Below, in pieces: positions 40,314 through 50,809 of a DNA stretch of 64,000 bases. Source of the DNA: Prochlorococcus sp. AG-363-M21 (GTDB lineage: Bacteria; Cyanobacteriota; Cyanobacteriia; PCC-6307; Cyanobiaceae); assembly GCA_003278305.1 (NCBI GenBank), contig QCFU01000002.1, positions 1 through 64,000 on the forward strand. Direction: 5' to 3'. A program made the position numbers and the translations under genes. How positions within the stretch are numbered: position 1 is the first letter of the stretch; every line of letters starts with the position of its first letter. The notes beneath the pieces were generated by a model, which was not told the origin of the DNA, did not search any database, and saw nothing but the letters and a program-made list of their open reading frames with translations.

Positions 40314-41633
40314 TTATTGACGAACAAGGCCTTCATATCTTTGAGAAATCACATAAGTTTGTACTTGTTTTGCTGTATCAATAGCAACTCCTACAAGAAT
40401 TAAAAGAGAAGTTGCACCAAGGCCTTGAAAAGTTTGCACATTAGTTGCTCTCTCTACTGCAGCAGGAACTATTGCTACTGATCCAAGAAATAAACCACCC
40501 AACAAAGTTAATCTATTTTGAACAGCTGAAAGATATCTAGAAGTTGCACTGCCTGGCCGAACTCCAGGGATAGCAACACCACCTCTTTTTAAATTTGCAG
40601 CAATATCAATTGGATTAATTGTTAACGAAGCATAAAAATAGGCAAATCCTAAGATCAGTGCAAAAAAAGTAATTGCATAAGGCCAAGGATTAGCAGCAGA
40701 AGGGTTTAAAGCACCTGCAGCCCTAATCAATAAAGGATTTTTTGTAAAATTAGCAATGGTAATTGGTAAAAAAATCAATGCAGAAGCAAAGATAATTGGC
40801 ATTACACCTCCAGCATTTAATTTCAAAGGCAAATAACTTTGTCTTGTTGGCAATAATGCAGTGCCGCCAATCTGACGCTTTGCACTAACTATTGGAAGTC
40901 TTCTCGCTCCTTCTTGTACAAAAATAATTCCTACTATTGTTATTAGAAAAACAATTAAAAGAACAATTATTCCAACAACATCATTACGGTCTCCTGTTTG
41001 GGCTTTTTCAATAGTGGAGCTAAGAGCTTTAGGTAAAGTTGCAACAATATTTAAAAAGATGACTAAAGAGGCACCTTGTCCAATTCCTTTCTCAGTAATA
41101 ATCTCACTGAGCCACATCACAATCATTGAGCCAGTCACTAATGCAATGGCAGTTTGAATTACAAATGCCGTTTCACTAAGACTTTCTATTGAATATTTTC
41201 TAAGTATTGAAGCAAAAACCAAACTTTGCATAAGCCCCCAGCCCAAAGCCACATATCTAGTTATTTGGGCAATTTTCCTTCTACCAGCTTCTCCCTCATT
41301 CTTCTGAAGATCTTCTAATTGAGGTAAAGCTGCAGTTAAGAGTTGAATAATTATTGAAGCATTAATAAAAGGAAGAATTCCTAAAGCAAAAATGCCTAAA
41401 GTAGAAATACCTCCTCCAGTAAAAATATCTAAGAAACCAATTAATTGGCCTCCTTGTTGAATAAATTCCTTAAAAGCTTCCCTATCTATACCAGGGACTG
41501 GAATATAAATTCCAAGTCTTACCAAAAGAAGCATTCCTAAAGTAATTAGGACTCTTCCTCTTAGTTCTTTATTTAGAACTAATTGAGTGATTACCTCTCC
41601 TGCACTTGGATTTCGACCTCTACTAACAAGCAT
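40314..41633 (-). CDS. secY: Protein translocase subunit SecY
   Basis: SecY is the channel of the Sec translocon, used in both plasma and thylakoid membranes of cyanobacteria. The 439 residues show ten hydrophobic helices, the plug and first-helix region (LLVRLGIYIPVPGIDREAF), the cytoplasmic loop QEGARRLPIVSAKRQIGG and SYLPLKLNAGGVMPIIFASAL. It directly follows rplO (8 bp). Confidence 0.98.
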   Translation of the reverse strand: MLVSRGRNPSAGEVITQLVLNKELRGRVLITLGMLLLVRLGIYIPVPGIDREAFKEFIQQGGQLIGFLDIFTGGGISTLGIFALGILPFINASIIIQLLTAALPQLEDLQKNEGEAGRRKIAQITRYVALGWGLMQSLVFASILRKYSIESLSETAFVIQTAIALVTGSMIVMWLSEIITEKGIGQGASLVIFLNIVATLPKALSSTIEKAQTGDRNDVVGIIVLLIVFLITIVGIIFVQEGARRLPIVSAKRQIGGTALLPTRQSYLPLKLNAGGVMPIIFASALIFLPITIANFTKNPLLIRAAGALNPSAANPWPYAITFFALILGFAYFYASLTINPIDIAANLKRGGVAIPGVRPGSATSRYLSAVQNRLTLLGGLFLGSVAIVPAAVERATNVQTFQGLGATSLLILVGVAIDTAKQVQTYVISQRYEGLVRQ

Positions 41634-41641
41634 TAAAATAC

Positions 41642-42094
41642 TTAGAGCAAGATTTCACAAGTTCCACCAGCAGCTTCTATTTTAGTTTTAGCTGAACTAG
41701 TAAAAGCTGAAGCTTGGACATCAAGCTTTACCTTTAAGTCTCCATTTCCAAGTACTTTAAGAGGATATTTAGGGCTTGTAACAATCCCAGCTTTTACCAA
41801 TGAGTCCAAATTAACTTTGGTCCCTTCTTTAAGACTGTTTAAGGCTGAGACATTAATAACAGTAAAATTTTTCGAATTCACCAAAGGGAAATGCTTGAGT
41901 TTTGGAACTCTTCTATATAGCGGCATTTGACCACCCTCAAAACCAGGGCGTGTAGGGCGGCCTGATCGAGACTTTTGACCTCTCATACCAAAGCCACAAC
42001 TAGCACCTTGGCCAGCAGCGATACCTCTCCCTTTCCTAAGTTTCTTTTTGCGTGCGCCTTTATTTGGCTTAAGAGAATCAAGTCTAATAGTCAT
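41642..42094 (-). CDS. rplO: 50S ribosomal protein L15
   Basis: L15 is a late 50S assembly protein. The 150 residues have the Gly/Arg-rich N-terminus [20 protein letters not shown]-like sequence ([20 protein letters not shown]), the [18 protein letters not shown] segment and a C-terminal globular part ending in [10 protein letters not shown]. It lies between rpsE (6 bp) and secY (8 bp). Confidence 0.98.
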   Translation of the reverse strand: MTIRLDSLKPNKGARKKKLRKGRGIAAGQGASCGFGMRGQKSRSGRPTRPGFEGGQMPLYRRVPKLKHFPLVNSKNFTVINVSALNSLKEGTKVNLDSLVKAGIVTSPKYPLKVLGNGDLKVKLDVQASAFTSSAKTKIEAAGGTCEILL

Positions 42095-42100
42095 AGTAAT

Positions 42101-42721
42101 TTAGGAGTAAATTTGCTCAAGAGAAATTCCTCTTTCTTTGGCAGTAGCTTTATGAGTTCTGAGCTCTGACAAAGCAACCATGGCAGCTCTCGCGTTATTT
42201 AAAGGAGTTTTACTACCTAATCTCTTGGCTAATACATTTTTAATACCAGCAAGTTCTAAAACTGTACGAATAGACCCTCCGGCAATTACACCTGTACCTG
42301 GGGCAGCAGGACGAATCAATACACTAGCAGCTCCATCTCTTCCATTAGAAAGCGTAGGTATTGAGCTATTACGAGTTAATGGAACTCGAACTAGATTTTT
42401 TTTACCATCTGCAACTCCTTTCCTAACAGCTCCTATCACATCGCCTGCCTTTCCAACACCAACTCCAACTTGACCTTTTTCATTTCCAACAACCACAATT
42501 GCCCTAAAACTCATCTTTTTACCACCTTTAACAGTTTTAGAAACCCTTCTAATTTGAATTACTCTTTCTTGCCACTCTGAGTCTCGTTCATGATTCTTTC
42601 TGTCAGAACGACGATTACGCTTTTCTCCGCGTCCCCCGCCACCCCGACGCTGGTCTTGCTTAGGAGTCTGCTCCGATGAAGCATTATCTGTTTGTTTGTC
42701 TTTTGTTTTTGTTTCAGTCAT
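42101..42721 (-). CDS. rpsE: 30S ribosomal protein S5
   Basis: S5 contributes to decoding accuracy and mRNA entry. The S5 core begins near [19 protein letters not shown] and contains [20 protein letters not shown]. Ahead of it is a charged, low-complexity N-terminal extension of about 45 residues (Gln/Arg/Gly-rich, [15 protein letters not shown]), giving 206 residues in all, longer than the usual 165-175. Rare in enteric bacteria, such tails occur in cyanobacteria. Confidence 0.98.
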   Translation of the reverse strand: MTETKTKDKQTDNASSEQTPKQDQRRGGGGRGEKRNRRSDRKNHERDSEWQERVIQIRRVSKTVKGGKKMSFRAIVVVGNEKGQVGVGVGKAGDVIGAVRKGVADGKKNLVRVPLTRNSSIPTLSNGRDGAASVLIRPAAPGTGVIAGGSIRTVLELAGIKNVLAKRLGSKTPLNNARAAMVALSELRTHKATAKERGISLEQIYS

Positions 42722-42735
42722 GATTTTCTAAAAAG

Positions 42736-43104
42736 TCAGAATTTAAGTCCTGCTTCTCTAGCAGCATTTGCAAGAGCCTTAACCCTACCGTGGTAAAGGT
42801 TGCCACCTCTATCAAAAATAACTTCTTGAATGCCTTTTGAAATAGCTCTTTGGGCAACTAATTCTCCAACAGCAATTGAAGCATCACAACTGCTGGTATT
42901 CACTTTTATTGTTTGTCTCAAATCTTTGTCAAGAGTCGAAGCAGAGCAAAGCGTACTTTGGGAATCATCATCAATAACTTGTGCATAAATATGATTATTA
43001 GATCTAAAGACAGCCAAACGAGGTCTTTGCTCGCTTCCATTAATGTTTCTTCTCAAGCGTTTATGTCGCTTTCGAGTTTGCTGTTTTCGTGAAAGTGTTG
43101 GCAT
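42736..43104 (-). CDS. rplR: 50S ribosomal protein L18
   Basis: L18 binds 5S rRNA and helps build the central protuberance. The 122 residues include [37 protein letters not shown] and [20 protein letters not shown]. It sits between rplF and rpsE in the spc block. Confidence 0.98.
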   Translation of the reverse strand: MPTLSRKQQTRKRHKRLRRNINGSEQRPRLAVFRSNNHIYAQVIDDDSQSTLCSASTLDKDLRQTIKVNTSSCDASIAVGELVAQRAISKGIQEVIFDRGGNLYHGRVKALANAAREAGLKF

Positions 43105-43148
43105 GGTGTTAAAAATAGGTCATTGAATAAAGAAGGTTAAGAGCATAT

Positions 43149-43688
43149 TTATTTTTTACCAGACTTGCCTGCCTTCCTAATGATTCGCTCTCCAGCATAC
43201 TTAATGCCTTTCCCCTTATATGGCTCAGGTGGACGAATTGCTCTGATTTTTGCAGCTTCATTGCCAACCAACTCTTTATCTACACCGGAAACGGTCACAT
43301 TTGTATTATTTTCAACTTTAAAAGTGATCCCATCAGGAGGAACAACTTCAATCTGATGACTATATCCAGCACTTACGACAAGTGCTTTTCCTTTTAACTG
43401 TGCTCTTGAACCTACACCTACTATCTCCAACTTTCTCGTATAGCCTTCATTAACCCCTTGAACCATATTTGCAATTAAAGAACGTGATAATCCATGCCTT
43501 TCTCGAGACTTTCTTTTATCACTAGTTGTTTTAACTACAATCGTGTTCTCAACTTTGGAAATACTAATTCCCTCTGGAAGTACTCTTTGAAGTTCCCCCT
43601 TAGGCCCCTTAACTCTGACAGACAGACCATCGAGAGTTACATCAACCTTTTCGGGGACTTCAATAGGTTGTTTACCAATACGAGACAT
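43149..43688 (-). CDS. rplF: 50S ribosomal protein L6
   Basis: L6 lies near the factor-binding site. The 179 residues contain [20 protein letters not shown] and the duplicated alpha/beta domains, ending with the conserved [20 protein letters not shown]. It is 16 bp after rpsH. Confidence 0.98.
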   Translation of the reverse strand: MSRIGKQPIEVPEKVDVTLDGLSVRVKGPKGELQRVLPEGISISKVENTIVVKTTSDKRKSRERHGLSRSLIANMVQGVNEGYTRKLEIVGVGSRAQLKGKALVVSAGYSHQIEVVPPDGITFKVENNTNVTVSGVDKELVGNEAAKIRAIRPPEPYKGKGIKYAGERIIRKAGKSGKK

Positions 43689-43704
43689 GAATAAAACTCC
43701 TTAA

Positions 43705-44106
43705 TTAGTAGACATAACAGAGAACTTCTCCGCCAACACCTTGTTTGCGAGCATCACGATCACTCATCACTCCCTTAGAAGTAGAAATAATTGCGACTCC
43801 AAGACCTCCAAGGACTTTCGGAATTCCTCGGGTATTTTTATAAATCCTAAGACCAGGTCTACTCACCCTTTGCATCGAACGAATAATCGGATAGCGATGC
43901 TTACCACTATATTTCAATTCAATCACTAAATGTGATTTAACACCTTCTCCTTCCTCAGATATTTGAGATATAAAGCCTTCTTTCTGAAGAACTTTGGCGA
44001 TGCTTCTAGACATCTTGGAAGCAGGAACTTTTGTTGTCTCATGACGTTTTTCACTTGCATTTCTAATGCGAGTGAGCATGTCTGAGATGGGATCGTGATT
44101 AGACAT
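43705..44106 (-). CDS. rpsH: 30S ribosomal protein S8
   Basis: S8 binds helix 21 of 16S rRNA and in E. coli represses the spc operon. The 133 residues start [20 protein letters not shown] and end [19 protein letters not shown], both diagnostic. There is no rpsN (S14) gene between rplE and rpsH, as is usual in cyanobacteria. Confidence 0.98.
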   Translation of the reverse strand: MSNHDPISDMLTRIRNASEKRHETTKVPASKMSRSIAKVLQKEGFISQISEEGEGVKSHLVIELKYSGKHRYPIIRSMQRVSRPGLRIYKNTRGIPKVLGGLGVAIISTSKGVMSDRDARKQGVGGEVLCYVY

Positions 44107-44123
44107 ATTCTCTTAAAAAAACC

Positions 44124-44663
44124 TCATTTACTGCTAAAGGGCATTCCCATCGCCTTTAGAAGGGCTTGTCCCTCCTCATCAGTAGAAGCGCTGGTGACAA
44201 TTGTTATATCCATTCCGCGGATGGAGTCAATTTTATCAAAAGAAATTTCAGGAAAAATCAATTGCTCCTTTACACCAATAGTGTAATTTCCTCGCCCATC
44301 AAAACTTTTTGGACTAACTCCTCGAAAATCTCGGATTCTAGGTAAAGCAAGGTTTATAAACCTTTCCAAAAATGCATACATTCTTTCACCTCTAAGAGTC
44401 ACGGCACAACCTATTGGCATGCCCTGACGGATTTTGAATCCAGCGATAGCCTTTTTAGCTCTAGTAACAAGAGCTTTTTGACCTGTAATTGTTGCCATCT
44501 CAGATAAAGAGGCTTCCAGAGCTTTTGAATTTTGGGCTGCTTCACCTAATCCCCTATTAACGTTGACTTTCACAACCTTTGGGACTTGATGAATATTTGA
44601 GAGACCTAAATCTTTTTGCAATTTTGGTCGAATTGTCTCTCGATAGCGGAGTTTGAGTGACAT
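44124..44663 (-). CDS. rplE: 50S ribosomal protein L5
   Basis: L5 binds 5S rRNA and contacts P-site tRNA. The 179 residues include [40 protein letters not shown] and [21 protein letters not shown] 93-bp gap separates it from rplX, the widest within this part of the cluster; no promoter or terminator can be named in it. Confidence 0.98.
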   Translation of the reverse strand: MSLKLRYRETIRPKLQKDLGLSNIHQVPKVVKVNVNRGLGEAAQNSKALEASLSEMATITGQKALVTRAKKAIAGFKIRQGMPIGCAVTLRGERMYAFLERFINLALPRIRDFRGVSPKSFDGRGNYTIGVKEQLIFPEISFDKIDSIRGMDITIVTSASTDEEGQALLKAMGMPFSSK

Positions 44664-44756
44664 GATTTGGTAGTGAAATTAATTCTGGGCGTTGTCAGAA
44701 TTGAGTAAAAAATAGAGGACTAGGAAAGAAATTAATTAAGATAAAAGATTGACAAA

Positions 44757-45116
44757 TTAATCAATTAATTCGCCAGTCTTTTTAAGTCGGCGTTTCTTAG
44801 AGCCGTCCTTATCTACAACAAATTCAACTCGACTTGAAACTTTCTTATCTTTAGAATAGATCATTACATTTGAAGCATGAAGTGATGCTTCTTCCGTAAC
44901 AATCTGACCAGACTCTCCCTCTTGAGTTGGTTTTACATGTCGGGTCCTAAAGTTAATTCCCTCTACTAAAACTCTATTTTCTGTAGGGAAAGTCTTTAAT
45001 ACCTCCCCTGTTTTACCTTTCTCTTTTCCATTAATTACTTGAACTGTATCGCCTTTACGAATACGCATCTTTAATCTTGAACTTGAAGATTTATTTTTTT
45101 GATTAATGTTCATCAT
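44757..45116 (-). CDS. rplX: 50S ribosomal protein L24
   Basis: L24 starts 50S assembly. The KOW motif is in [20 protein letters not shown] at residue 17; a short Lys/Ser-rich N-terminus precedes it, giving 119 residues. The ATG at 45116 (or 45113) follows the rplN stop at once and has a ribosome-binding site (GGAGG) inside the end of rplN, so the longer start is preferred over the internal Met17. Confidence 0.97.
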   Translation of the reverse strand: MMNINQKNKSSSSRLKMRIRKGDTVQVINGKEKGKTGEVLKTFPTENRVLVEGINFRTRHVKPTQEGESGQIVTEEASLHASNVMIYSKDKKVSSRVEFVVDKDGSKKRRLKKTGELID

Positions 45117-45482
45117 TTAAATCACCTCCGGAGCTAAAGAAACAATTTTCGTAAAGTTTTTCTCTCTCAATTCTCTTGCTACTGGTCCAAAGACTCTAGT
45201 ACCACGAGGGTTTTTATCATCATTAATTAGTACAGCAGCATTATCATCAAATCTAATTGAATTTCCTGTATCTCTTCTAAGCGTTGCTTTTGTGCGTACA
45301 ACAACTGCCTTAACAACATCGGATTTTTTTACTCCCATATTTGGCAAAGCATCTTTAACTGCAGCAACAATCACATCACCTACGTGAGCATATCTTCTGT
45401 TAGAGCCAAGAACTCTTATGCACTGAAGTCTCTTTGCCCCACTGTTATCTGCAACAGTTAAAAAAGTTTCTTGCTGAATCAT
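45117..45482 (-). CDS. rplN: 50S ribosomal protein L14
   Basis: L14 forms intersubunit bridges. The 121 residues include [40 protein letters not shown] and [20 protein letters not shown]. The start overlaps the rpsQ stop (ATGA), with AGGAGG 9 bases upstream inside rpsQ. Confidence 0.98.
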   Translation of the reverse strand: MIQQETFLTVADNSGAKRLQCIRVLGSNRRYAHVGDVIVAAVKDALPNMGVKKSDVVKAVVVRTKATLRRDTGNSIRFDDNAAVLINDDKNPRGTRVFGPVARELREKNFTKIVSLAPEVI

Positions 45483-45748
45483 GTGTTCACCTCCTGCTTA
45501 TTCTGCGATGTAGATCTTAAAACTTCTGCAACTTTCCACCGCTTTGTTGCGCTAAGTGGTCTTGTTTCAGTAATACGAACTTGATCACCTACCTTGCAAT
45601 TGTTATTAGCGTCATGGACCTTGTATCTTGCGGTTCTACTAATAATTTTTTTGTAGATAGGGTGCGGAAAACGGTTTTCAACTGCTACAACAATGGTTTT
45701 ATCCATCTTGTCGCTGACGACTGTACCTACTCGTTCCTTAAGTGCCAT
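45479..45748 (-). CDS. rpsQ: 30S ribosomal protein S17
   Basis: S17 is a primary binder of the 16S 5' domain. The 89 residues include [40 protein letters not shown] and [18 protein letters not shown]. It is coupled to rplN by a four-base overlap. Confidence 0.98.
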   Translation of the reverse strand: MALKERVGTVVSDKMDKTIVVAVENRFPHPIYKKIISRTARYKVHDANNNCKVGDQVRITETRPLSATKRWKVAEVLRSTSQNKQEVNT

Positions 45749-45761
45749 GATTTCTAAATAA

Positions 45762-45974
45762 TCAAGATGAGGATGAAGAACGACTTCTATCGTTCTGAAC
45801 TGTTAAAAGTTGTGCCAACTGTATCCGGGCTTCCTTAAAACGATGTGATTCGGATAACTGTCTTGTGGCGCGCTGAAAACGAAGATCAAAAAGTTCTTTC
45901 CGAATTTCAGCAATCTTCTTTTGAAGATCATCATCAGTGAGTTTGATCACTTCTGAAATGTTGGGTCGTGCCAT
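45762..45974 (-). CDS. rpmC: 50S ribosomal protein L29
   Basis: L29 sits near the exit tunnel and the signal-recognition-particle docking site. The 70 residues form a helical hairpin: [20 protein letters not shown] and then [20 protein letters not shown]. It lies two bases after rplP. Confidence 0.97.
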   Translation of the reverse strand: MARPNISEVIKLTDDDLQKKIAEIRKELFDLRFQRATRQLSESHRFKEARIQLAQLLTVQNDRSRSSSSS

Positions 45975-45976
45975 GT

Positions 45977-46531
45977 TTAAGACTCCACAGTTGCGACTGA
46001 TGACGAGTCAGCAGAAGCAGCCTCATCAACTTTTGAAGAAGCATTGACGGATTCTTCCTCAGTTGAATTGAGAGAACTTACAGATGGTTTCTTACCAACC
46101 TGGTTTGGAGTTTCACCTTCCGCCAAAGCGACAAACTTTGTTTTGATAGGAAGCTTGTACTGTGCCAAGCGCATCGCTTCTCTTGCAATAGATTCAGTGA
46201 TTTCAGCACCTCCCATTTCAAAAAGAATTCGACCTGGTTTGACTACAGCAACCCAAAATTCTGGATTACCTTTACCTGATCCCATACGAGTTTCTGCCGC
46301 TCTCATAGTGACTGGCTTGTCTGGGAAAATACGAATCCAAATTTGACCGCCACGTTTGACATAACGAGTCATTGCTCGCCTACTAGCTTCAATTTGTCTT
46401 GATGTAATCCATCCACATTCTTGAGCTTGTAAGGCAAATTGACCAAAAGCAATTTTGTTACCTCTGGTGGCCACACCTCTCATGCGACCTCGTTGCTGTT
46501 TGCGGAATTTAGTTCTTTTTGGGCTAAGCAT
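45977..46531 (-). CDS. rplP: 50S ribosomal protein L16 with extended tail
   Basis: L16 lies by the A site and peptidyl transferase centre. The core (residues 1-137) is standard: [40 protein letters not shown] and [20 protein letters not shown]. The total of 184 residues exceeds the usual 137 or so because of an acidic, Ser/Ala/Glu-rich C-terminal tail of about 40 residues that looks unfolded. It has a good ribosome-binding site (AAGGAGG) before the ATG. Confidence 0.97.
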   Translation of the reverse strand: MLSPKRTKFRKQQRGRMRGVATRGNKIAFGQFALQAQECGWITSRQIEASRRAMTRYVKRGGQIWIRIFPDKPVTMRAAETRMGSGKGNPEFWVAVVKPGRILFEMGGAEITESIAREAMRLAQYKLPIKTKFVALAEGETPNQVGKKPSVSSLNSTEEESVNASSKVDEAASADSSSVATVES

Positions 46532-46544
46532 GATTTACACCTCC

Positions 46545-47276
46545 TTATTTTCCATCATTTGAACGATCCTCAAACTGCTGAGGTCTTCTATTGCCTTTTC
46601 TTCTAGGGCTTGCGCCTACAGGCATTTGCTGTTCTTCCTTTGGAAGAACCTCACCTTTGAAAACCCATACTTTAATTCCTAATACTCCGTAAGTTGTATT
46701 AGCTCTTTTGTTTGCATAATCAATTTCAGCCCGAAGAGTATGTAGAGGAACACGGCCCTCACGGGTCCATTCTGATCTTGCAATTTCAGCACCATTCAAC
46801 CTACCTCCAACTTGTATTTTCAAACCAAGAACACCTGCCCTTTGAGCTCTTTGAACAGCCATTCGAATTGTTCGCCTAAAAGCAACCCTCTTTTCCAGTT
46901 GCTGAGCAATATATTCAGCTAATAACTGAGCGTCAGCATCAACCTTATCTATTTCAACAACATTGATTCTGACCTGTCTACTTCTATCGCCAATTGTTTT
47001 TTGAATACCAGACCTAAGGTCTTCAATACCACTTCCCTGCCTACCAACAATCACTCCAGGACGTGCTGTTTTCAACTCAACCTCAAGTTGATCTGCCTTA
47101 CGAGCTATCAAAACATCACTAATTCCTGCGGAACCATACTTTTTATTAATAAAAACTCTAATACTGTCATCTTCTTTAAGGAGAAGTGGATATGTCTTAC
47201 TAGATGCATACCATTTAGAACGATGCTCCTGAGTAATACCGAGTCTTAAGCCGGTTGGATTAATTTTGTGTCCCAT
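46545..47276 (-). CDS. rpsC: 30S ribosomal protein S3
   Basis: S3 forms the mRNA entry channel. The 243 residues include [20 protein letters not shown], the KH domain with [20 protein letters not shown], and [20 protein letters not shown]. It overlaps the rplV stop by one base and is followed by rplP. Confidence 0.98.
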   Translation of the reverse strand: MGHKINPTGLRLGITQEHRSKWYASSKTYPLLLKEDDSIRVFINKKYGSAGISDVLIARKADQLEVELKTARPGVIVGRQGSGIEDLRSGIQKTIGDRSRQVRINVVEIDKVDADAQLLAEYIAQQLEKRVAFRRTIRMAVQRAQRAGVLGLKIQVGGRLNGAEIARSEWTREGRVPLHTLRAEIDYANKRANTTYGVLGIKVWVFKGEVLPKEEQQMPVGASPRRKGNRRPQQFEDRSNDGK

Positions 47277-47662
47277 CAGTTAGATACCTCAGAAGTAGTT
47301 GGTGAAGAAGAGGAGGCCACAGCAATACTGATGTGACATGTTTGTTTTTTAATTGCAAAAGCACGACCTTGGGCTCTTGGCCGATATCGCTTCATAACAG
47401 GTCCCATATCAGCACTTGCAGTAGTAATGATTAAAGAGGATGGGTCCATTCCAAGATTATGCTCGGCATTGGCAACAGCTGATCTCAAAACCTTAGTAAT
47501 AGGGCCAGTAGAGCGATAAGGCATAAACTCAAGCATAATTAATGCATCTCTATATGACCTCCCCCTTATTTGATCTAATACTCTTCGAACTTTAGAAGCA
47601 GATCCTCGAATGTATCTGCCATGAGCTTGAGCAATTGAATTTTTAGAAGAAGAATTAGTCAT
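47276..47662 (-). CDS. rplV: 50S ribosomal protein L22
   Basis: L22 lines the exit tunnel with its long beta-hairpin. The 128 residues include [40 protein letters not shown] and [20 protein letters not shown], the hairpin tip. It abuts rpsS without gap. Confidence 0.98.
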   Translation of the reverse strand: MTNSSSKNSIAQAHGRYIRGSASKVRRVLDQIRGRSYRDALIMLEFMPYRSTGPITKVLRSAVANAEHNLGMDPSSLIITTASADMGPVMKRYRPRAQGRAFAIKKQTCHISIAVASSSSPTTSEVSN

Positions 47663-47938
47663 TTAGCGTCCTCCTTTTTTGTCTTTGATATGACCCTTAT
47701 AAGTTCGGGTTGGAGCAAACTCCCCTAATTTATGCCCAACCATTTGTTCAGTAATAAAAACAGGTATATGCGTTTTTCCATTATGAACAGCAATTGTGTG
47801 GCCAATCATCAAAGGGAGAATTGTTGAAGCTCTTGACCAAGTCTTTATAACTGACTTGTCATCACTACTGTTTTGTTTTTCAACCTTTTTCAAAAGGCTG
47901 TCGGCTATAAAAGGGCCTTTTTTAAGTGAACGTCCCAT
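47663..47938 (-). CDS. rpsS: 30S ribosomal protein S19
   Basis: S19 is a head protein near the A site. The 91 residues include [40 protein letters not shown] and [20 protein letters not shown]. It follows rplB by 35 bp. Confidence 0.98.
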   Translation of the reverse strand: MGRSLKKGPFIADSLLKKVEKQNSSDDKSVIKTWSRASTILPLMIGHTIAVHNGKTHIPVFITEQMVGHKLGEFAPTRTYKGHIKDKKGGR

Positions 47939-47973
47939 ATTGAATTAAGAAAAATGCATAATGAAAAGGAGCA

Positions 47974-48837
47974 TCAAGAATCGCGTCCTCCACGACTCCG
48001 TTTGGAAACACGGCGACGTTTACGAACAACAAAACGATTACTTGGTTTGTTTTTCTTCCTAGTCTTCAAACCCAAAGCAGGTTTACCCCAAGGGGTAACT
48101 GGTCCAGCACGACCTACAGGTGCTTTGCCTTCACCTCCTCCATGAGGGTGATCGCATGGGTTCATTACGCTTCCACGAACCTGTGGTCGGCGGCCCAACC
48201 ATCTTCTTCTACCAGCTTTACCTAAACTGGTATTTCTTATTTCAGAATTCCCTACTTCGCCAATAGTTGCATAGCATTCACGCCTAACTAAGCGAACTTC
48301 CGTTGAAGGCAATCTTAAGGCTACGTAATCTCCTTCTTTAGCCATTACTTGCGCACTAGCGCCTGCTGTACGAACCATTTGTCCGCCTCTACCTGCATAA
48401 AGTTCAACGCAATGAACGCTTGAACCTAAAGGGATAGAAGACAATGGCAAGGAATTACCAATTTCTATTGGCGATTCTGGTCCAGAAAGAACTTCTTGCC
48501 CAATTTCAATACCTGATGGAGCAAGGATATATCTCTTCTCTCCATCAGAATAAAAAAGTAAAGCTAATCTTGCATTCCTATGTGGGTCATAATGAATAGC
48601 TGCTACTTTTGCTGGAATCCCATGCTTATTTCTACGAAAATCTACAACTCTATATAAACGTTTATGCCCACCACCTCTATGACGACATGTAATAACCCCA
48701 CGATTATTGCGACCTTTTAAACGATGCTTAGAAACAACAAGAGATTTTTCGGGCTTACGCTCTGTAATCTCATTAAAGTCAGTAACAACCCTTGATCTAG
48801 TACCAGGAGTATAAGGACGGAAAGTTCGAATTGCCAT
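47974..48837 (-). CDS. rplB: 50S ribosomal protein L2
   Basis: L2 is needed for subunit joining and peptidyl transfer. The 287 residues include [20 protein letters not shown], the [20 protein letters not shown] region and the conserved His in [20 protein letters not shown]. It is 11 bp after rplW. Confidence 0.99.
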   Translation of the reverse strand: MAIRTFRPYTPGTRSRVVTDFNEITERKPEKSLVVSKHRLKGRNNRGVITCRHRGGGHKRLYRVVDFRRNKHGIPAKVAAIHYDPHRNARLALLFYSDGEKRYILAPSGIEIGQEVLSGPESPIEIGNSLPLSSIPLGSSVHCVELYAGRGGQMVRTAGASAQVMAKEGDYVALRLPSTEVRLVRRECYATIGEVGNSEIRNTSLGKAGRRRWLGRRPQVRGSVMNPCDHPHGGGEGKAPVGRAGPVTPWGKPALGLKTRKKNKPSNRFVVRKRRRVSKRSRGGRDS

Positions 48838-48848
48838 TGCTTAAAACC

Positions 48849-49151
48849 TCAAGATTCCGGGAATAATTGAATTGAATTACCTTCAGCCAATCTCACAATC
48901 GCCTTTTTAACTTGAGACCGCTTACCTGAAAAACGACCAACGCGGCGAGATCTTCTTGGAGGATTCATTGTACTGATGCCAACTACCTTGACATCAAACA
49001 TTTGTTCAATTGCTGCTTTTATATCAGGTTTTTGAGCTCTGGGGTCAACCTCAAAAGTATATTGATTTAGATCCAATCCCCTGGTCGCTTTCTCAGTGAT
49101 AAGAGGTCGCCGAATTACATCAGCCAATCTTTCTTTAAACATTTTAGTCAT
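48849..49151 (-). CDS. rplW: 50S ribosomal protein L23
   Basis: L23 docks trigger factor and SRP at the tunnel exit. I choose the ATG at 49151 ([20 protein letters not shown]), giving 100 residues, because AAGGAGG lies 9 bases upstream; the frame opens to 49196 but the extra residues have no family match and would overlap rplD by over 50 bases. The end [20 protein letters not shown] is typical. Confidence 0.96.
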   Translation of the reverse strand: MTKMFKERLADVIRRPLITEKATRGLDLNQYTFEVDPRAQKPDIKAAIEQMFDVKVVGISTMNPPRRSRRVGRFSGKRSQVKKAIVRLAEGNSIQLFPES

Positions 49152-49779
49152 TTCCATAAACCTCCTTGATTTTTGCAAGTGCATCTTCACCAACAATCAG
49201 TGAACTTGCATTCAATAGGTCAAAAACATTTAGATGCTCTGCATTTATGAGCTTAACCTTCTTCAAGTTCCTTATAGAGCGACTTATTGTTTCAGAGGGA
49301 TTAGAAAGAATAATAAGAACTTTACTGTCACAACTAACTCCTAATCTTGTAAGAGCATTGACGATCTCTTTTGTTTTAGGAGACTTGAGTATTTCTCCAA
49401 ATTCTTTAACTACTTTAATATCATTAACACGTGACATAAGAGCAGTTCTTAAAGCCAATCTCCGCTCCTTACGATTCATGCTCAAATTATATTGACGTGG
49501 TTTAGGACCAAAAATAATTCCGCCGCCAGGTCTCAAAGGTGTACGAATAGAACCTTGCCTTGCTCTTCCAGTTCCTTTTTGCTTATAAGGCTTACGACCA
49601 CCACCTCTAACTTCAGATCTTGTAAGAGTGCTTGCTGTTCCCTGACGAGAATGAGCTTGTTGCCGAAGCACAGCCCTATGCATTAAGTCTACAGCTGTAG
49701 ATTCTTTGGCAATTTTTAAATCAAGACTTGTACTTCCAGTCTCTTTACCTTGCCAATCAAGAACAATACATTTGGTCAT
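49144..49779 (-). CDS. rplD: 50S ribosomal protein L4
   Basis: L4 reaches into the exit tunnel and in some bacteria represses the S10 operon. The 211 residues include [40 protein letters not shown] and [20 protein letters not shown]. It overlaps the rplC stop by one base (TAATG) and has AGGAGG upstream. Confidence 0.98.
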   Translation of the reverse strand: MTKCIVLDWQGKETGSTSLDLKIAKESTAVDLMHRAVLRQQAHSRQGTASTLTRSEVRGGGRKPYKQKGTGRARQGSIRTPLRPGGGIIFGPKPRQYNLSMNRKERRLALRTALMSRVNDIKVVKEFGEILKSPKTKEIVNALTRLGVSCDSKVLIILSNPSETISRSIRNLKKVKLINAEHLNVFDLLNASSLIVGEDALAKIKEVYGND

Positions 49780-50435
49780 TATTTTTCACCTCCTGTTTGC
49801 TTTATACCAAAGCGTTTAGCCGGCCGAATATTTAATAAAGAGCCTGGCTTTCCAGGAACTGAGCCTTTAACAACTAAAAGGTTACGATCACTATCTACTT
49901 GAACAATAGTAAGACTACGAGTAGTCACTTTCTTGCCTCCATATCTCCCAGCCATTCGTTTGCCAGGATAAATTCTGCCCGGTGTCGTTCCAGCGCCTGT
50001 AGATCCAGGTTGTCTATGATTTTTAGAACCATGACTCATTGGTCCACGGCTAAAACCATGCCTTTTCTGGTATCCAGAGAACCCACGACCCATACTATCT
50101 CCACTTACATCTACCTTTTGTCCTTTTTCAAAATTACCTACCGTTACTTGATCACCTAATTTGTAAGTTGCAAGATCATCTACTCGATACTCTCTTAAAT
50201 ATTTCAAAAAATCTGAACCTGTTTTAGCTAGATGGCCCTTCGAAGGCTTATTAACAAGCTTTTCTCTAGTAAGTCCAAAACCAATTTGAACAGATGTATA
50301 GCCATCTGATTCTGAACTTTTAAGTTGAGTAATTCGGCAGGGTCCAGCCTCAATCAATGTGACTGGTATTGCTCTTCCTTTTTCATCAAAGAACTGGGAC
50401 ATGCCCACCTTCTTACCCAAGATGCCAATAGACAT
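49779..50435 (-). CDS. rplC: 50S ribosomal protein L3
   Basis: L3 starts 50S assembly. The 218 residues include [40 protein letters not shown] and the [20 protein letters not shown] loop near the peptidyl transferase centre. It is the first gene of the S10 cluster here. Its upstream gap holds a 24-bp palindrome and a GC-rich hairpin region. Confidence 0.98.
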   Translation of the reverse strand: MSIGILGKKVGMSQFFDEKGRAIPVTLIEAGPCRITQLKSSESDGYTSVQIGFGLTREKLVNKPSKGHLAKTGSDFLKYLREYRVDDLATYKLGDQVTVGNFEKGQKVDVSGDSMGRGFSGYQKRHGFSRGPMSHGSKNHRQPGSTGAGTTPGRIYPGKRMAGRYGGKKVTTRSLTIVQVDSDRNLLVVKGSVPGKPGSLLNIRPAKRFGIKQTGGEK

Positions 50436-50464
50436 AATTCATGAAATGGCGCTAACAGACTGAA

Positions 50465-50488
50465 TTCAAATTTGTATACAAATTTGAA
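50465..50488. promoter_or_regulatory. 24-bp perfect palindrome before rplC
   Basis: TTCAAATTTGTA is followed directly by its exact reverse complement, giving a 24-bp palindrome centred 41 bases upstream of the rplC start. It could be a dimeric-regulator operator or, in RNA, a loop-poor hairpin in the S10 leader. Nothing else in 50436-50680 is identifiable. Confidence 0.55.
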
Positions 50489-50685
50489 AATGACTAATTC
50501 TTCAAATAAACCCTTACCTAAGAAAAAAACTGTCCACAAGAATGCAGATCTAGAAATGTTTAGGAGGGCTAGCAAAGATGTCAGAGGCTGAGACTTGATT
50601 GAGAACCAATCAGTTTCTCTAAAGCTAAGGCTCAATGCTTAACCTAATTAGCCTAAAAGTCCAATGCAATCATCAGACCCACACT

Positions 50686-50715
50686 GCCTACTGGAGGCCC
50701 GGCTAGCGTACGGGC
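50686..50715. other. GC-rich alternative hairpins in the rplC-ndhN gap
   Basis: In this 374-bp AT-rich divergent gap, 50680-50720 is strikingly GC-rich. It holds two small hairpins, GCCT-ACTGG-AGGC (50686-50698) and GCCCG-N9-CGGGC (50697-50715), which share two bases and so exclude each other. A TACAAT (50738-50743) downstream could be a -10 toward ndhN, without a convincing -35. Function unknown; a small RNA or attenuator of the S10 leader are possibilities. Confidence 0.35.
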
Positions 50716-50809
50716 ACAGAAAAGCACTGCGATTTAATACAATACACTATTGAGAACCCCTTTTAATCTCTGTCTAGACTGCAAACTTTAAAAAACTAAT
50801 TTTAAAAAG

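Noticed and set aside
49152-49196. Upstream start for L23
   Set aside because: A strong ribosome-binding site points to 49151 and the longer form overlaps rplD by over 50 bases.
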